A DNA stretch of 64,000 bases from Faecalimonas sp. (lineage in GTDB: Bacteria; Bacillota; Clostridia; Lachnospirales; Lachnospiraceae): positions 46,022 through 110,021 of the forward strand of contig JAHHTN010000001.1 in assembly GCA_020024645.1 (NCBI GenBank), given 5' to 3'. Of the stretch, positions 49,371 through 58,936 are shown in pieces. Position 1 is the stretch's first letter. Every line of letters begins with the position of its first letter. The translations under genes and the position numbers were made by a program. The notes under the pieces are model-generated. The model was not told the origin of the DNA, made no database searches, and saw nothing but the letters and a program-made list of their open reading frames with translations.

Positions 49371-51497
49371 CTACTCTCCTTCTGCAAGTTCAAAATCAAT
49401 AGTTCTCTGTAACTTATCTACATCCAACACTCGAATATTTACGGTTTGGCCAAGTTTATATACTTTGTTTGTATGCTCTCCCACCATCTCATACCTCTCC
49501 TCATAATAAGTATAGTGATCATCATACATATTTGTTACATGCACAAGTCCTTCTATCGTATTGGAAAGTTCAACGTACATTCCCCATTTTGTTATGCTTG
49601 AAATAACACCTTCAAAGACTTCACCAATATGTGCTTCCATATATTCCGCCTTTTTCAGTTTTACTGTTTCTCTTTCGGCTTCTTCTGCTCGTCTTTCCAT
49701 TTCACTAGAATGTTTTGCCACTTCTGATAAAATCCCCTCATAATGTTCTCTACGATTTACATTCATGCGCCCTCTTATATTTTCTTTGATAATACGATGA
49801 ATCTGTAAATCAGGATAACGTCTGATTGGAGAAGTAAAATGGCAGTAGTATGGCGCTGCAAGTCCAAAATGCCCCGTATTGTCCGGCGTATATTTTGCCT
49901 GTTTCATCGAACGAAGTGCTAGTCTGCTAATTAGCATTTCTTCTGGAGTTCCTTCCACTTTTGCCAGCAATTTCTGCACTTCTTTTGGACGAACTACATT
50001 ATTTGCAATATGAAGAGAATGTCCAAAATTATTAATAAAAATAGCTAATTTTTTGATTTTTTCCTCATCTGGAGTTTCATGAGTACGGTATAAAAATGGT
50101 ATTTCTTGCCAGAAATACTCTTCTGCCACCGTCTCGTTGGCAATAAGCATAAAATCTTCAATAATCTTTGTTGCCACATTTCTATCATAAGGTTTTAATT
50201 CCAAAGGTTTTCCATTTTCATCTAAGAGCATTTTCGTCTCTGGAAAATCAAAATCAATAGAGCCTCGTTTTTTACGTTTTTCACGCAAAATCCCTGCTAG
50301 TTCCTCCATAAGTTTAAACATCGGATAGAATTCTTCGTACTTCTTAATTTCTTTCTCATCATTTTCTTGCAAGATTTTTTTCACACTCGTATAAGTCATA
50401 CGTTTGTTGACACAAATCACTGTTTCCGCTATTTTATGATCTATTACTTCTCCTTTAGAAGTAATTGTCATAATACAACTAAGAGCAAGTCTGTCCTCAC
50501 CTTCATTTAAAGAACATATTCCATTTGAAAGTGCATGAGGCAACATCGGGATAACTCTATCTGCCAAGTATACGCTTGTTCCTCGTTTATACGCCTCTCT
50601 ATCTAATGCACTTTTTTCCTGCACATAATTTGCCACATCTGCAATATGCACCCCAAGTAAATAGTTCTCTCCTTCTCTCCTTATGGAAATGGCATCATCT
50701 AAGTCTTTCGCATCCTCACCATCAATTGTTACCATGTCCCAATTACGGATATCCATTCTTCCAGCCATATCTGCTGGAATAATTTTTTCTCCCACACGTT
50801 CTGCCTGATGCATCACCTTATCTGGAAATTCTACTGGCAAATCAAAATCTTTCACAATAGACATAATATCCGTTCCAGGTTCATTGATATGCCCGATAAT
50901 TTCTACAACTTTTCCTTCCGGTTTCTTCCCCGCCTTACCATAAGAGGTCAGTTCCACTACAACTTTATGACCAGTCACCGCACCTTTAGAACGTTCAAGT
51001 GGTACAAATACATCTTTCAAAAACTTTGTATTATCAGGCACAACAAATCCAAAATTTTTATTCCGCTGAAAATATCCTACCAACTTTGTTGTTCCATGAG
51101 AAAGAATTTTCGTAATCTTTCCTTCTCTCCTTTTGCCTTCTGGTGCAGATTTAATAACAACCTCTACACTATCTCCATGAAATGCTCCATTGATATCCTC
51201 TTCTGAGATAAAGATGTCTTCATCTTCTCCTTCAATAGTCACAAAGCCAAAACCTCTTTGATGTGCTTGATACGTTCCTATAAGACTCTTTGCTTCTCCT
51301 TTTACATATTTCCCTTTTTGCGAAACCCTTATCTTCCCTTCTTTCTCAAGGGAGTCTAAAATCTTCTTCAGTTCTCCTCTTTCTTCCTTCGGCACTTGAA
51401 GTAGAATAGCAAATTCTTTTATTTTCATCGGCACATAAAATTCATCACAAATAAAATTATATATCATTTTTTTTCTTTTCTCAAAAACATCATTCAT
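49371..51497 (-). CDS. rnr: Ribonuclease R
   Basis: Processive 3'-5' exoribonuclease that degrades structured RNA and works with tmRNA-SmpB. The 708-residue protein has N-terminal helix-turn-helix and cold-shock domains (GFGFVTIEGEDEDIFI, NFGFVVPDNTKF), the RNB domain with the metal-binding aspartates (VTIDGEDAKDLDDAISI), and a C-terminal S1 domain (GEVFEGVISSITKWGMYVEL). The start is set at MNDVFEK with AAAGGAAGTG upstream. It is followed directly by smpB. Confidence 0.95.
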   Translation of the reverse strand: MNDVFEKRKKMIYNFICDEFYVPMKIKEFAILLQVPKEERGELKKILDSLEKEGKIRVSQKGKYVKGEAKSLIGTYQAHQRGFGFVTIEGEDEDIFISEEDINGAFHGDSVEVVIKSAPEGKRREGKITKILSHGTTKLVGYFQRNKNFGFVVPDNTKFLKDVFVPLERSKGAVTGHKVVVELTSYGKAGKKPEGKVVEIIGHINEPGTDIMSIVKDFDLPVEFPDKVMHQAERVGEKIIPADMAGRMDIRNWDMVTIDGEDAKDLDDAISIRREGENYLLGVHIADVANYVQEKSALDREAYKRGTSVYLADRVIPMLPHALSNGICSLNEGEDRLALSCIMTITSKGEVIDHKIAETVICVNKRMTYTSVKKILQENDEKEIKKYEEFYPMFKLMEELAGILREKRKKRGSIDFDFPETKMLLDENGKPLELKPYDRNVATKIIEDFMLIANETVAEEYFWQEIPFLYRTHETPDEEKIKKLAIFINNFGHSLHIANNVVRPKEVQKLLAKVEGTPEEMLISRLALRSMKQAKYTPDNTGHFGLAAPYYCHFTSPIRRYPDLQIHRIIKENIRGRMNVNRREHYEGILSEVAKHSSEMERRAEEAERETVKLKKAEYMEAHIGEVFEGVISSITKWGMYVELSNTIEGLVHVTNMYDDHYTYYEERYEMVGEHTNKVYKLGQTVNIRVLDVDKLQRTIDFELAEGE

Positions 51498-51528
51498 TTT
51501 TTCACTTCCTTTCCCATAAAACATAAAA

Positions 51529-51556
51529 GGAACACCCTAACTAAATAGAGTGTTCC
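51529..51556 (-). terminator. Terminator after secG
   Basis: A 7-bp stem with arms 51529-51535/51550-51556 is followed by TTTTATG on the minus strand. It lies between secG and rnr, so rnr likely has its own promoter or depends on readthrough. Confidence 0.7.
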
Positions 51557-51572
51557 ATCTGTTCATCATACC

Positions 51573-51815
51573 TTATGCAAATACTTTTAAGTTCAAAACT
51601 GCTGCTAACACAACAAATAAAATTGCTAAGAACTTTGTTGATTTCACTAAAGCACCTTCCATAGAACGTCCTTTATTCTGTCCCCAGTAAGTATCGGCAG
51701 CACCACTAATTGTTCCAAGTCCTGCTGATTTACCTTCCTGAAGTAGTACGATTGCTGTCAATGCGATACAGTCTATTGCAAATAAAATTGTAATTACCAT
51801 TTTTAAAATTTCCAT
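51573..51815 (-). CDS. secG: Preprotein translocase subunit SecG
   Basis: Small accessory subunit of the SecYEG channel. The 80 residues have two membrane spans (MVITILFAIDCIALTAIVLLQ, FLAILFVVLAAVLNLKVFA), separated by the SAGLGTISGAADTYWGQNKGRSMEG loop typical of SecG. It lies 51 nt after eno. Confidence 0.93.
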   Translation of the reverse strand: MEILKMVITILFAIDCIALTAIVLLQEGKSAGLGTISGAADTYWGQNKGRSMEGALVKSTKFLAILFVVLAAVLNLKVFA

Positions 51816-51866
51816 TCAAATACACCTCCTACGGATAACACTAGGATTAGTGTATCACAAACACTG

Positions 51867-53162
51867 TCAAATAGCAAGATTTTCTTTGAAAAGAGCCCCA
51901 TATTTTGCTGTTTCTGCCAATTCTTCCTCAATTCTCAATAATTGATTATATTTTGCCGTTCGCTCTGAACGACAAGGTGCTCCTGTCTTTATCTGTCCTG
52001 CATTTAATCCCACTGCAATATCTGCTATTATACTATCTTCCGTTTCTCCTGAGCGATGTGAGATAATTGCCCTGTATCCAGCATTTTTTGCCATTTCCAC
52101 CGCTTTTATTGCTTCTGTAAGTGTTCCTATCTGATTTACCTTAATCAAAATAGCATTTGCAATACATTGTCTAATCCCCTTGTCTAATCTATCTGTATTT
52201 GTAACAAACAAATCATCCCCCACAAGTTGTATAGCCTTCCCAAGACTTGTTGTAAGAAGTTTCCATCCTTCCCAATCTTCCTCATCCAAAGGATCTTCTA
52301 TAGATACTATTGGGAATTCTGTCAAAAGTTCTTTATAGTAATCAATCATTTCTTTTGCAGAATATTCTTTTCCTTCTCCAGAAAAGATATATTTATTTTT
52401 TTCTTTATTATAAAGTTCAGAGGCAGCCACATCCAATGCAAGTACAATGTCTTTACCCACTTTATATCCAGCAGTTTCTACTGCCTTTACAATAAAAAAT
52501 AACGCCTCTTTTGCATTGGAAAGTTTTGGTGCAAAACCTCCTTCATCTCCTACGGCCGTCTCTTTTTGTTCTACTTTTAAAATTTCTTTCAAACAATGAT
52601 AAACTTCCACTCCCATTCGTAACGCTTCTCTAAAACAAGTAGCACCTACTGGCATAATCATAAATTCTTGAATATCAATCGTGTTATCCGCATGACATCC
52701 ACCATTTAAAATATTCATCATCGGAACTGGCATAATATCGGCATTCACACCTCCTAAATATCTGTAAAGAGGAATATCAAGTGCTTTTGCTGCAGTCTGT
52801 GCTACTGCCAAAGAAACTCCCAACATTGCATTTGCTCCTAAATTTGATTTATTTTCTGTTCTATCTATTTTTAATAAAATACTGTCGATTTGTTCTTGCT
52901 CAAAAACATTTACACCTATAACTTCTCGTGCAATCGCATCATTGACATGATGAACTGCTCTTGTTACTCCAAGTCCGCTATATCTTTCATCGCCATCTCG
53001 AAGTTCTACCGCTTCATACTTCCCCGTAGATGCTCCTGATGGAACAGATGCTCTTCCTATAATATTTTCACCCACAAGAACTTCTACCTCAATCGTTGGA
53101 TTTCCTCTTGAATCTAAAATTTCTCGTGCATATATATCTCGAATTGGTAAATTTTTATACAT
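51867..53162 (-). CDS. eno: Enolase
   Basis: Converts 2-phosphoglycerate to phosphoenolpyruvate. The 431-residue protein shows SRGNPTIEVEV, GGCHADN, the metal-binding Asp/Glu residues (VALDVAASELYN-type and SIEDPLDEEDWEGW), the catalytic Lys in LIKVNQIGTL and SHRSGETED. The C-terminus is slightly divergent (KYGALFKENLAI), but all catalytic motifs are in place. It is preceded by a divergent promoter region shared with yitT. Confidence 0.96.
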   Translation of the reverse strand: MYKNLPIRDIYAREILDSRGNPTIEVEVLVGENIIGRASVPSGASTGKYEAVELRDGDERYSGLGVTRAVHHVNDAIAREVIGVNVFEQEQIDSILLKIDRTENKSNLGANAMLGVSLAVAQTAAKALDIPLYRYLGGVNADIMPVPMMNILNGGCHADNTIDIQEFMIMPVGATCFREALRMGVEVYHCLKEILKVEQKETAVGDEGGFAPKLSNAKEALFFIVKAVETAGYKVGKDIVLALDVAASELYNKEKNKYIFSGEGKEYSAKEMIDYYKELLTEFPIVSIEDPLDEEDWEGWKLLTTSLGKAIQLVGDDLFVTNTDRLDKGIRQCIANAILIKVNQIGTLTEAIKAVEMAKNAGYRAIISHRSGETEDSIIADIAVGLNAGQIKTGAPCRSERTAKYNQLLRIEEELAETAKYGALFKENLAI

Positions 53163-53216
53163 TATATTTCCCCTCCTTTCCTATCATATTATTACCAAGA
53201 TATATGTTCTAATTCG

Positions 53217-53245
53217 TTGACAATTAATATTCAGAGCGTTACAAT
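53217..53245 (+). promoter_or_regulatory. Near-consensus promoter of the YitT-family gene
   Basis: TTGACA (53217-53222), 17 nt, then TACAAT (53240-53245), with the start near 53252. It is on the plus strand between divergent eno and the YitT gene. Confidence 0.85.
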
Positions 53246-53286
53246 TTGAAAAGAAAAGGAAACAAAAAACATCAAGGGGTATACAA

Positions 53287-54129
53287 ATGAAAACAAAATT
53301 AAAATCTTTCTCTTTACTAACCGGAAGTATTCTTTTAATGGCAGTGGGAATTTATTTTTTCAAATTCTCAAACAACTTTACTTTTGGTGGAATTACAGGT
53401 CTTGCCGTTCTTGTTGCTAAAACTGGATTTATGACCGCCGGTGATTTTACTTTCATTATGAATATGGTACTTCTCGCAATTGGCTTTCTTATCTTAGGAA
53501 AAGATTTTGGTATTATGACTGCTTACTGTAGCATTCTTCTTTCTGTAGCCTTGTCAGGTTTAGAAAGACTTTTCCCGATGACAAAACCAATGACAGACCA
53601 GCCTATGCTTGAATTAATTTTTGCTATCGCCCTTCCTGCAATCTCATCAGCAGCACTGTTTAATATGGGAGCATCCAGTGGCGGAACCGATATTCTTGCC
53701 ATGATTGTAAAAAAATATACGAGTTTCAATATTGGAAATGCTCTTTTATTAAGTGATATTGTTATTACTTTACTTGGATTCTTCGTTTTCGATATTAAAA
53801 CAGGACTTTATTCTGTTCTTGGACTTGCTGTTCGCTCACTGATGATTGACAATGTGATTGAAAGTATGAACTTGAGTAAGTATTTCAATGTTGTATGCAG
53901 CAATCCTGAGCCTATCTGTGATTTTATTGTTCACGAATTGAATCGAAGCGCTACAACTTGTCTTGCAAAAGGTGCTTTTTCAGGAGAAGATCGTTACATC
54001 ATCTTTACAGCACTAAATAGATCACAAGCAGTGAAACTGAGGAATTTCATTAAGAAACAGGAACCTGGTGCATTTATCCTTATTTCCAATACGAGTGAAA
54101 TCATTGGTAAAGGATTCCATTGTGTATAA
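53287..54129 (+). CDS. YitT-family membrane protein
   Basis: The 280-residue protein has five to six membrane spans in the first 190 residues (GGITGLAVLVAKTG, GASSGGTDILAMIVKKYTSF), then a cytoplasmic DUF2179-like domain (CLAKGAFSGEDRYIIFTALNRSQAVKLRNFIK). This is the YitT/DUF161 family of unknown transport function. It is monocistronic between its promoter and a strong hairpin. Confidence 0.88.
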   Translation: MKTKLKSFSLLTGSILLMAVGIYFFKFSNNFTFGGITGLAVLVAKTGFMTAGDFTFIMNMVLLAIGFLILGKDFGIMTAYCSILLSVALSGLERLFPMTKPMTDQPMLELIFAIALPAISSAALFNMGASSGGTDILAMIVKKYTSFNIGNALLLSDIVITLLGFFVFDIKTGLYSVLGLAVRSLMIDNVIESMNLSKYFNVVCSNPEPICDFIVHELNRSATTCLAKGAFSGEDRYIIFTALNRSQAVKLRNFIKKQEPGAFILISNTSEIIGKGFHCV

Positions 54130-54133
54130 CATA

Positions 54134-54167
54134 TAGGGGTTGTTGTACTTTTGTACAACAACCCCTA
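54134..54167 (+). terminator. 15-bp stem-loop terminator of the YitT gene
   Basis: Perfect 15-bp arms 54134-54148/54153-54167 with loop TTTT are directly downstream of the stop. The tail is T/A mixed. It may also stop transcription from the minus strand. Confidence 0.75.
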
Positions 54168-54176
54168 TTAATTATA

Positions 54177-54323
54177 TTAACGTTCTACTATCTCTTCCTC
54201 AACAATCTTTTTTGAATCAAAGTTCTTTTTCATATATAGACTATATAAAAGCAATAAATATAGAACAGGTAATTCACCATAAACGAACAATATATTTCTC
54301 TTCCATTGAAAATACTCTTTATA
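54177..54323 (-). other. Short open frame, possible remnant of a membrane protein
   Basis: Between glmM and the YitT gene a 48-codon minus-strand frame has one hydrophobic stretch (VLYLLLLYSLY) followed by a charged tail (KKNFDSKKIVEEEIVER). It has no good start codon or ribosome binding site. It could be a decayed 3' end of a lost membrane gene or chance. Confidence 0.2.
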
Positions 54324-54376
54324 TCACTATTAATGCAATTAGGTTAATATACTGCAACATTTTTAATCCTTCTTCC

Positions 54377-55723
54377 TTATTCTACAATCAACCCTTCTTT
54401 TTCCATTACATCAATCACCTGATTTACATATTCCTCACACAGTTCATGTGTAGCAGCTTCTACCATAACACGAATAACTGGTTCTGTTCCGCTTTCTCTT
54501 ACAAGAATACGTCCATCGCTTCCAAGTGCATCTGCTACTTTTTCTATTTCACAAACTACTGCTGAATTTTCTCTCGCTGTTTTCTTATCGGAAACTTTTA
54601 CATTTTTCAATAACTGTGGATAAATCTTCACTTCTTCCGTTAGTTTTCCGAGTGTTTCTTTCTTTTCCAACATAACTTCCATGAGTAAAAGTGAAGTTAA
54701 AATTCCATCTCCTGTCGTTGCGTATTTACTGAAAATAATATGTCCTGACTGTTCTCCACCTAACGAATGATTATTCTGTACCATGTTTTCATATACATAT
54801 TTATCACCTACCGCTGTTTTTTCATATTTCATGCCCACTTTATCACAAGCCTTATATAACCCGATATTTGACATAATTGTTGTAACAATCGTATCATTAT
54901 TTAAACGTCCCTGTTCTTTTAAATATTTTCCACAGACATATAAAATTAAATCTCCGTCCACAACATTTCCATTTTCGTCAACTGCAAGACATCTGTCTGC
55001 GTCTCCATCGTAGGCAAATCCTACATCTAAATTTTTCTCTTTTACAAATTCCTGCAATATTTCTATATGTGTCGATCCACAGTTTCTGTTAATATTTGTT
55101 CCGTCTGGCTCACTATGAATCACGTACGTTTTAGCTCCAAGTGCATCAAAAACACTTTTGGCAATAGATGAAGCACTTCCGTTAGAACAATCTAATCCTA
55201 CTCGTTTATCTTTGAAAGAGCGAGTTGCCATTGCAATCAAATGTCCAATATATCTGTTTCTTCCAGCAGAATAATCTACTGTACGTCCTATATTTTCTCT
55301 TGTTGCTAATGGAAGTTCACCAAAAGTTCCATCAATATAAGATTCCACTTTTTCTTCCACTTCTACTTCTAATTTATGTCCTTTTCCATTAATTACTTTA
55401 ATTCCATTATCATAAAAAACATTATGACTAGCTGAAATCATAATTCCACAATCAAAATCTTCCGTTCTTGCCACATAAGAAACACTTGGCGTTGTCGTAA
55501 CGTGAAGAAGATAAACATCTGCTCCAGATGCAGTTAATCCTGCTGAAAGCGCATCTTCAAACATATAACTGCTTCTTCTTGTATCTTTTCCAATTACTAC
55601 TTTTGCCTTGTGGTCTTGCCCATAATACCACCCCAAAAAACGTCCCACTTTAAAAGCATGTTCTACAGTTAATACAACATTTGCTTCCCCTCTAAAACCG
55701 TCTGTTCCAAAATATTTTCCCAT
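54377..55723 (-). CDS. glmM: Phosphoglucosamine mutase
   Basis: Converts glucosamine-6-phosphate to glucosamine-1-phosphate for cell-wall synthesis. The 448 residues start MGKYFGTDGFRGEANVVLT. They have the catalytic serine in ISASHNVFYDNGIK, the metal-binding DGDADR and the sugar-binding GGEQSGHI, and end with the phosphate-binding RESGTEPVIRVMVE. Length is usual. Confidence 0.96.
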   Translation of the reverse strand: MGKYFGTDGFRGEANVVLTVEHAFKVGRFLGWYYGQDHKAKVVIGKDTRRSSYMFEDALSAGLTASGADVYLLHVTTTPSVSYVARTEDFDCGIMISASHNVFYDNGIKVINGKGHKLEVEVEEKVESYIDGTFGELPLATRENIGRTVDYSAGRNRYIGHLIAMATRSFKDKRVGLDCSNGSASSIAKSVFDALGAKTYVIHSEPDGTNINRNCGSTHIEILQEFVKEKNLDVGFAYDGDADRCLAVDENGNVVDGDLILYVCGKYLKEQGRLNNDTIVTTIMSNIGLYKACDKVGMKYEKTAVGDKYVYENMVQNNHSLGGEQSGHIIFSKYATTGDGILTSLLLMEVMLEKKETLGKLTEEVKIYPQLLKNVKVSDKKTARENSAVVCEIEKVADALGSDGRILVRESGTEPVIRVMVEAATHELCEEYVNQVIDVMEKEGLIVE

Positions 55724-55850
55724 TATTAATTCTCCTTTTTTGTATTATTGTCCTGTTTTTTTGCACAATTTTTATATTTTTATATTATATACTTCTTCGC
55801 AAAAATATACAAGAATTTTTTAAAAAGAATAAATAGGAAATACTCGGAAC

Positions 55851-56260
55851 TTATTTTGCTAATCGATAAATTGCCTCCAAATAAATTTTAAGCCATGTCT
55901 CAATTTTACTCACTTCCAAATATTCATTTCTTTCGTGCATCACATTTTCTTGCTCTGGAAGTAATGCTCCAAAAGCTACACAATTTTTCATTGTACGAGC
56001 ATATGTGCACCCTCCGTCCACCTCCGGCTGTGCTTTTATATCTCCAGTAACCTCTCTATACACCTGCATCAAAGTTTCTACAAGGAAACTATTTTTCTCA
56101 ATATGTATTCCTTCTATGCAATCTAGCATTTCTATTTCGATTTCTGTTCCTTCCAAAACCTTTTTCAATTGTGTGATTACTTCTCCACACTATTGATCGA
56201 ACACAACTCTATAATATCCTCTATTACCTGTTCTCTCACATTTTCCAACACTTTTTCCAT
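55851..56260 (-). pseudogene. Remnant of a PepV-type M20 dipeptidase with a large internal deletion
   Basis: The 5' part begins at ATG 56260 with AAAGGAGAAAG and encodes about 27 residues (MEKVLENVREQVIEDIIELC) like the start of PepV, then stops at TAA. In another frame the sequence continues into the C-terminus of the same family (VDGGCTYARTMKNCVAFG, PEQENVMHERNEY, IYLEAIYRLAK). About 330 residues of a usual 460-470, including most of the catalytic part, are missing. A deletion with frameshift explains this. The assignment rests on C-terminal motifs. It is an inactive remnant. Confidence 0.8.
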
Positions 56261-56290
56261 TCTCTTTCTCCTTTAAATAATTCTTTAAAA

Positions 56291-56325
56291 GACACCCATA
56301 AATTCTTAAGGAATTTATGGGTGTC
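56291..56325 (-). terminator. Perfect 15-bp terminator after the AICAR transformylase gene
   Basis: Arms 56291-56305/56311-56325 with a 5-nt loop are followed by TTTT on the minus strand. It stops the purine operon ahead of the pepV remnant. Confidence 0.9.
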
Positions 56326-56340
56326 TGTATAGCAACTAAA

Positions 56341-57516
56341 TTAATGATGGAATAAACGGATTCCCGTAAATGCCATTGCCATATTATATTTATTACAAGT
56401 TTCGATTACATTATCATCACGAACTGAACCACCTGGTTGTGCAATATATTTTACACCGCTTTTATGTGCTCTTTCAATATTATCACCAAATGGGAAGAAA
56501 GCATCCGATCCCAATGCAACATCTGTCATTTTATCCAACCATGCACGTTTTTCTTCTCGTGTAAATACTTCTGGTTTTACTTTAAAAATATTCTGCCATG
56601 CGCCTTCTGCCAATACATCTTCATATTCATCACCAATGTAAAGGTCTATTGCATTATCTCTATCCGCTCTTCCAATTTTATCTACAAACTGTAGCCCTAA
56701 AACTTGTGGCGATTGACGCAACCACCAATTATCTGCTTTCTGACCCGCAAGACGTGTACAGTGGATACGTGACTGTTGTCCCGCACCAATTCCAATTGCC
56801 TGTCCATCTTTTGCATAACACACAGAATTTGATTGTGTATATTTTAATGTAATTAATGCAATTGCCAAATCAATTTTAGCCTGATCTGGTATTTCTTTAT
56901 TCTCCGTAACTATATTTGACAATAATGCATCGTCAATAACAAGTTCGTTTCTTCCCTGTTCAAATGTAATTCCAAATACTTCTTTATGCTCAATTGGATT
57001 TGGCTCATAAGTTGGGTCAATCTCTATAATCGCATAATTTCCTTTCTTTTTCTGCATTAATAATTCCAACGCTTCCGGCTCATATCCTGGAGCAATTACA
57101 CCATCTGAAACTTCACGCTTAATTAATTTTGCAGTGGCAACATCACATACATCTGAAAGAGAAATGAAATCTCCAAAAGAAGACATTCTGTCAGCTCCTC
57201 TTGCTCTTGCATACGCACATGCAAGTGGAGATAATTCTCCCATATCATCTACCCAATAGATTTTCGCTAATGTATCATCAAGAGGAAGTCCTACCCCTGC
57301 TCCAGCAGGTGAAACATGTTTGAAAGAAGTTGCTGCTGGAAGCCCTGTAGCCTTTTTTAATTCTCTAACTAATTGCCAACCATTGAATGCATCTAAAAAG
57401 TTAATATACCCTGGTTTTCCACACAATACTTTAATAGGAAGTTCTCCTTCTTCCATATAAATTCTTGAAGGTTTCTGGTTTGGATTACAACCATATTTTA
57501 ATTCTAATTCTTTCAT
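56341..57516 (-). CDS. Stand-alone AICAR transformylase (PurH C-domain type)
   Basis: Formylates AICAR in the penultimate step of IMP synthesis. The 391-residue protein corresponds only to the transformylase domain of PurH. Family blocks are ELKYGCNPNQKPSRIY, ATSFKHVSPAGAGVGLPL (with the catalytic Lys-His region), YTQSNSVCYAKDGQAIGIGAGQQSR and DAFFPFGDNIERAHKSGVKYIAQPGGSVRD (cited as separate parts). The N-terminal cyclohydrolase domain is absent. Instead a different IMP cyclohydrolase gene lies 11 nt upstream. Confidence 0.92.
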   Translation of the reverse strand: MKELELKYGCNPNQKPSRIYMEEGELPIKVLCGKPGYINFLDAFNGWQLVRELKKATGLPAATSFKHVSPAGAGVGLPLDDTLAKIYWVDDMGELSPLACAYARARGADRMSSFGDFISLSDVCDVATAKLIKREVSDGVIAPGYEPEALELLMQKKKGNYAIIEIDPTYEPNPIEHKEVFGITFEQGRNELVIDDALLSNIVTENKEIPDQAKIDLAIALITLKYTQSNSVCYAKDGQAIGIGAGQQSRIHCTRLAGQKADNWWLRQSPQVLGLQFVDKIGRADRDNAIDLYIGDEYEDVLAEGAWQNIFKVKPEVFTREEKRAWLDKMTDVALGSDAFFPFGDNIERAHKSGVKYIAQPGGSVRDDNVIETCNKYNMAMAFTGIRLFHH

Positions 57517-57527
57517 TTGTTCCTCTC

Positions 57528-58241
57528 CTATTTGTTTTTATTTACAATCTTTGTTTCTTCTTTTCCTGTTTCAATATCAATATAACGCACGAATAAAGAT
57601 ACTTTATTCTCTTCATTTAAACTGTTCCATAACATCTCTGTAAATTGTTCCATATCATCTAAAATTCCAACTCTTTTTGGCTCTCCCTCAAAACTTGGAA
57701 GAGGATTTCCATCACATTTATATGTATGAATGAAATGTCCTTCTCCTGCAATTGCATTCTCATACGCAAATGTATAGCGATTACATGCCTCAGGATTTCC
57801 ATTGTCGCTTTTCAAAATAGACATCGCATAACTATAATTTCCGTCCTCAATATGTAATACACCTGAAATACGAGGTGTATAGTTTGGTGCATCTGGTTCA
57901 AATTCTCTACATCTAAGTGACTGTTCAAATGTCAACTGTTTATCCATTCCCTCATAAATTGTATCTGTCTGGTCACCATTTGTTACGATTGTCTTATTTC
58001 CCAATACTCTTACTGGTGCATAGATAATTAAACTTGGATCTGTTAATTTAGAAGGGTCAAATGCCTGTGTACGAATTCCTCTCCCTTCTTCTACAAATAC
58101 GCGATTTCTACTATTTTCACTTCTTCCCATAATGAAATATGCCGTTACCGCTTTCTTGCCATCTGGAGTTTTTCCGATAATAATTCCACGTCCTGGATAA
58201 GCATTTCCTTGTAATTCTTTTTCAATTGATAACATTTCCAT
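57528..58241 (-). CDS. IMP cyclohydrolase of the archaeal-like type
   Basis: The 237-residue protein resembles PurO-type IMP cyclohydrolases (NTN-hydrolase fold): NAYPGRGIIIGKTPDGKKAVTAYFIMGRSENSRNRVF and the region NGDQTDTIYEGMDKQLTFE. It closes FAICAR to IMP. The start MEMLSIEKE follows AAGGAGAATATTC. Together with the next gene it replaces bifunctional PurH, an arrangement also seen in some other Clostridia. The function is inferred from family and operon partner. Confidence 0.82.
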   Translation of the reverse strand: MEMLSIEKELQGNAYPGRGIIIGKTPDGKKAVTAYFIMGRSENSRNRVFVEEGRGIRTQAFDPSKLTDPSLIIYAPVRVLGNKTIVTNGDQTDTIYEGMDKQLTFEQSLRCREFEPDAPNYTPRISGVLHIEDGNYSYAMSILKSDNGNPEACNRYTFAYENAIAGEGHFIHTYKCDGNPLPSFEGEPKRVGILDDMEQFTEMLWNSLNEENKVSLFVRYIDIETGKEETKIVNKNK

Positions 58242-58364
58242 GAATATTCTCCTTTTTCTCACTGATTGTTATGGTTAGCTCTTTCCTTTATTATAGCCCA
58301 CAATACAGTCTGTTTACTAGTAGATTTTACTAATAAGTTTTTATAATACAAGGTAATAACTCCT

Positions 58365-58868
58365 CTAGAATTGTCGAATTTCAATATCATCCCCATCTTC
58401 TAATTTACGAATAGATTTAATTACTATATAATATCCTGCATTTTCATTTACTTTGACAAATACCCTATCGCCCTCTTTATGCCCCATAAGTGCTTTTCCA
58501 ATAGGAGATTCCGTACTGATACGATTATCAATAGAATTTCCTCTCACAGTAGTAACAACTTTAAATGTTTCATATTCATCATCATCTTCAAAGTACACTT
58601 CTACTGCCTTATTGATTCCAACCTCGTCTTCTTTTGCATTATCTTCAACAATCTGCGCTGTTCTAATCATTCTTTGTAAATAACGTATTCTACTTTCATT
58701 TTTATTTTTATCTTTTTTTGCAGCGTGATACTCAAAATTTTCACTCAGATCCCCATGTGCCCTAGCCTCTTTTACTGCTTCTAAGGCTTCTTTTCGAACA
58801 ACCAACCTTCTATATTCAATTTCTTCTTCCATCTTTTTTATATCTTCTTCGGTTAATTGATTATACAC
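58365..58868 (-). CDS. GreA/GreB-family transcription elongation factor
   Basis: Binds RNA polymerase and promotes cleavage of backtracked RNA. The 167-residue protein has the N-terminal coiled coil with the acidic tip (ARAHGDLSENFEYHAAKKDK) and the C-terminal FKBP-like domain (STESPIGKALMGHKEGDRV). It is slightly longer than usual GreA (about 158). It stands alone between the purine genes and a terminator. Confidence 0.9.
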   Translation of the reverse strand: MYNQLTEEDIKKMEEEIEYRRLVVRKEALEAVKEARAHGDLSENFEYHAAKKDKNKNESRIRYLQRMIRTAQIVEDNAKEDEVGINKAVEVYFEDDDEYETFKVVTTVRGNSIDNRISTESPIGKALMGHKEGDRVFVKVNENAGYYIVIKSIRKLEDGDDIEIRQF

Positions 58869-58893
58869 TTTTTAGTCTCCTCCCTTATAAAAA

Positions 58894-58923
58894 ACTGATG
58901 AGAATTTAAAAATCCTCACCAGT
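58894..58923 (-). terminator. Terminator after the LCP gene's upstream neighbour region
   Basis: A 9-bp stem (58894-58902/58915-58923, one G-T pair) is followed by TTTTTT on the minus strand. It lies between the LCP gene and the greA-type gene and ends transcription coming from the LCP gene. Confidence 0.75.
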
Positions 58924-58936
58924 TTCTCTCTTTTAT

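Noticed and set aside
54134..54167. Transposon end at the 15-bp perfect inverted repeat
   Set aside because: There is no partner copy, transposase or target duplication. Position after a stop codon fits a terminator.
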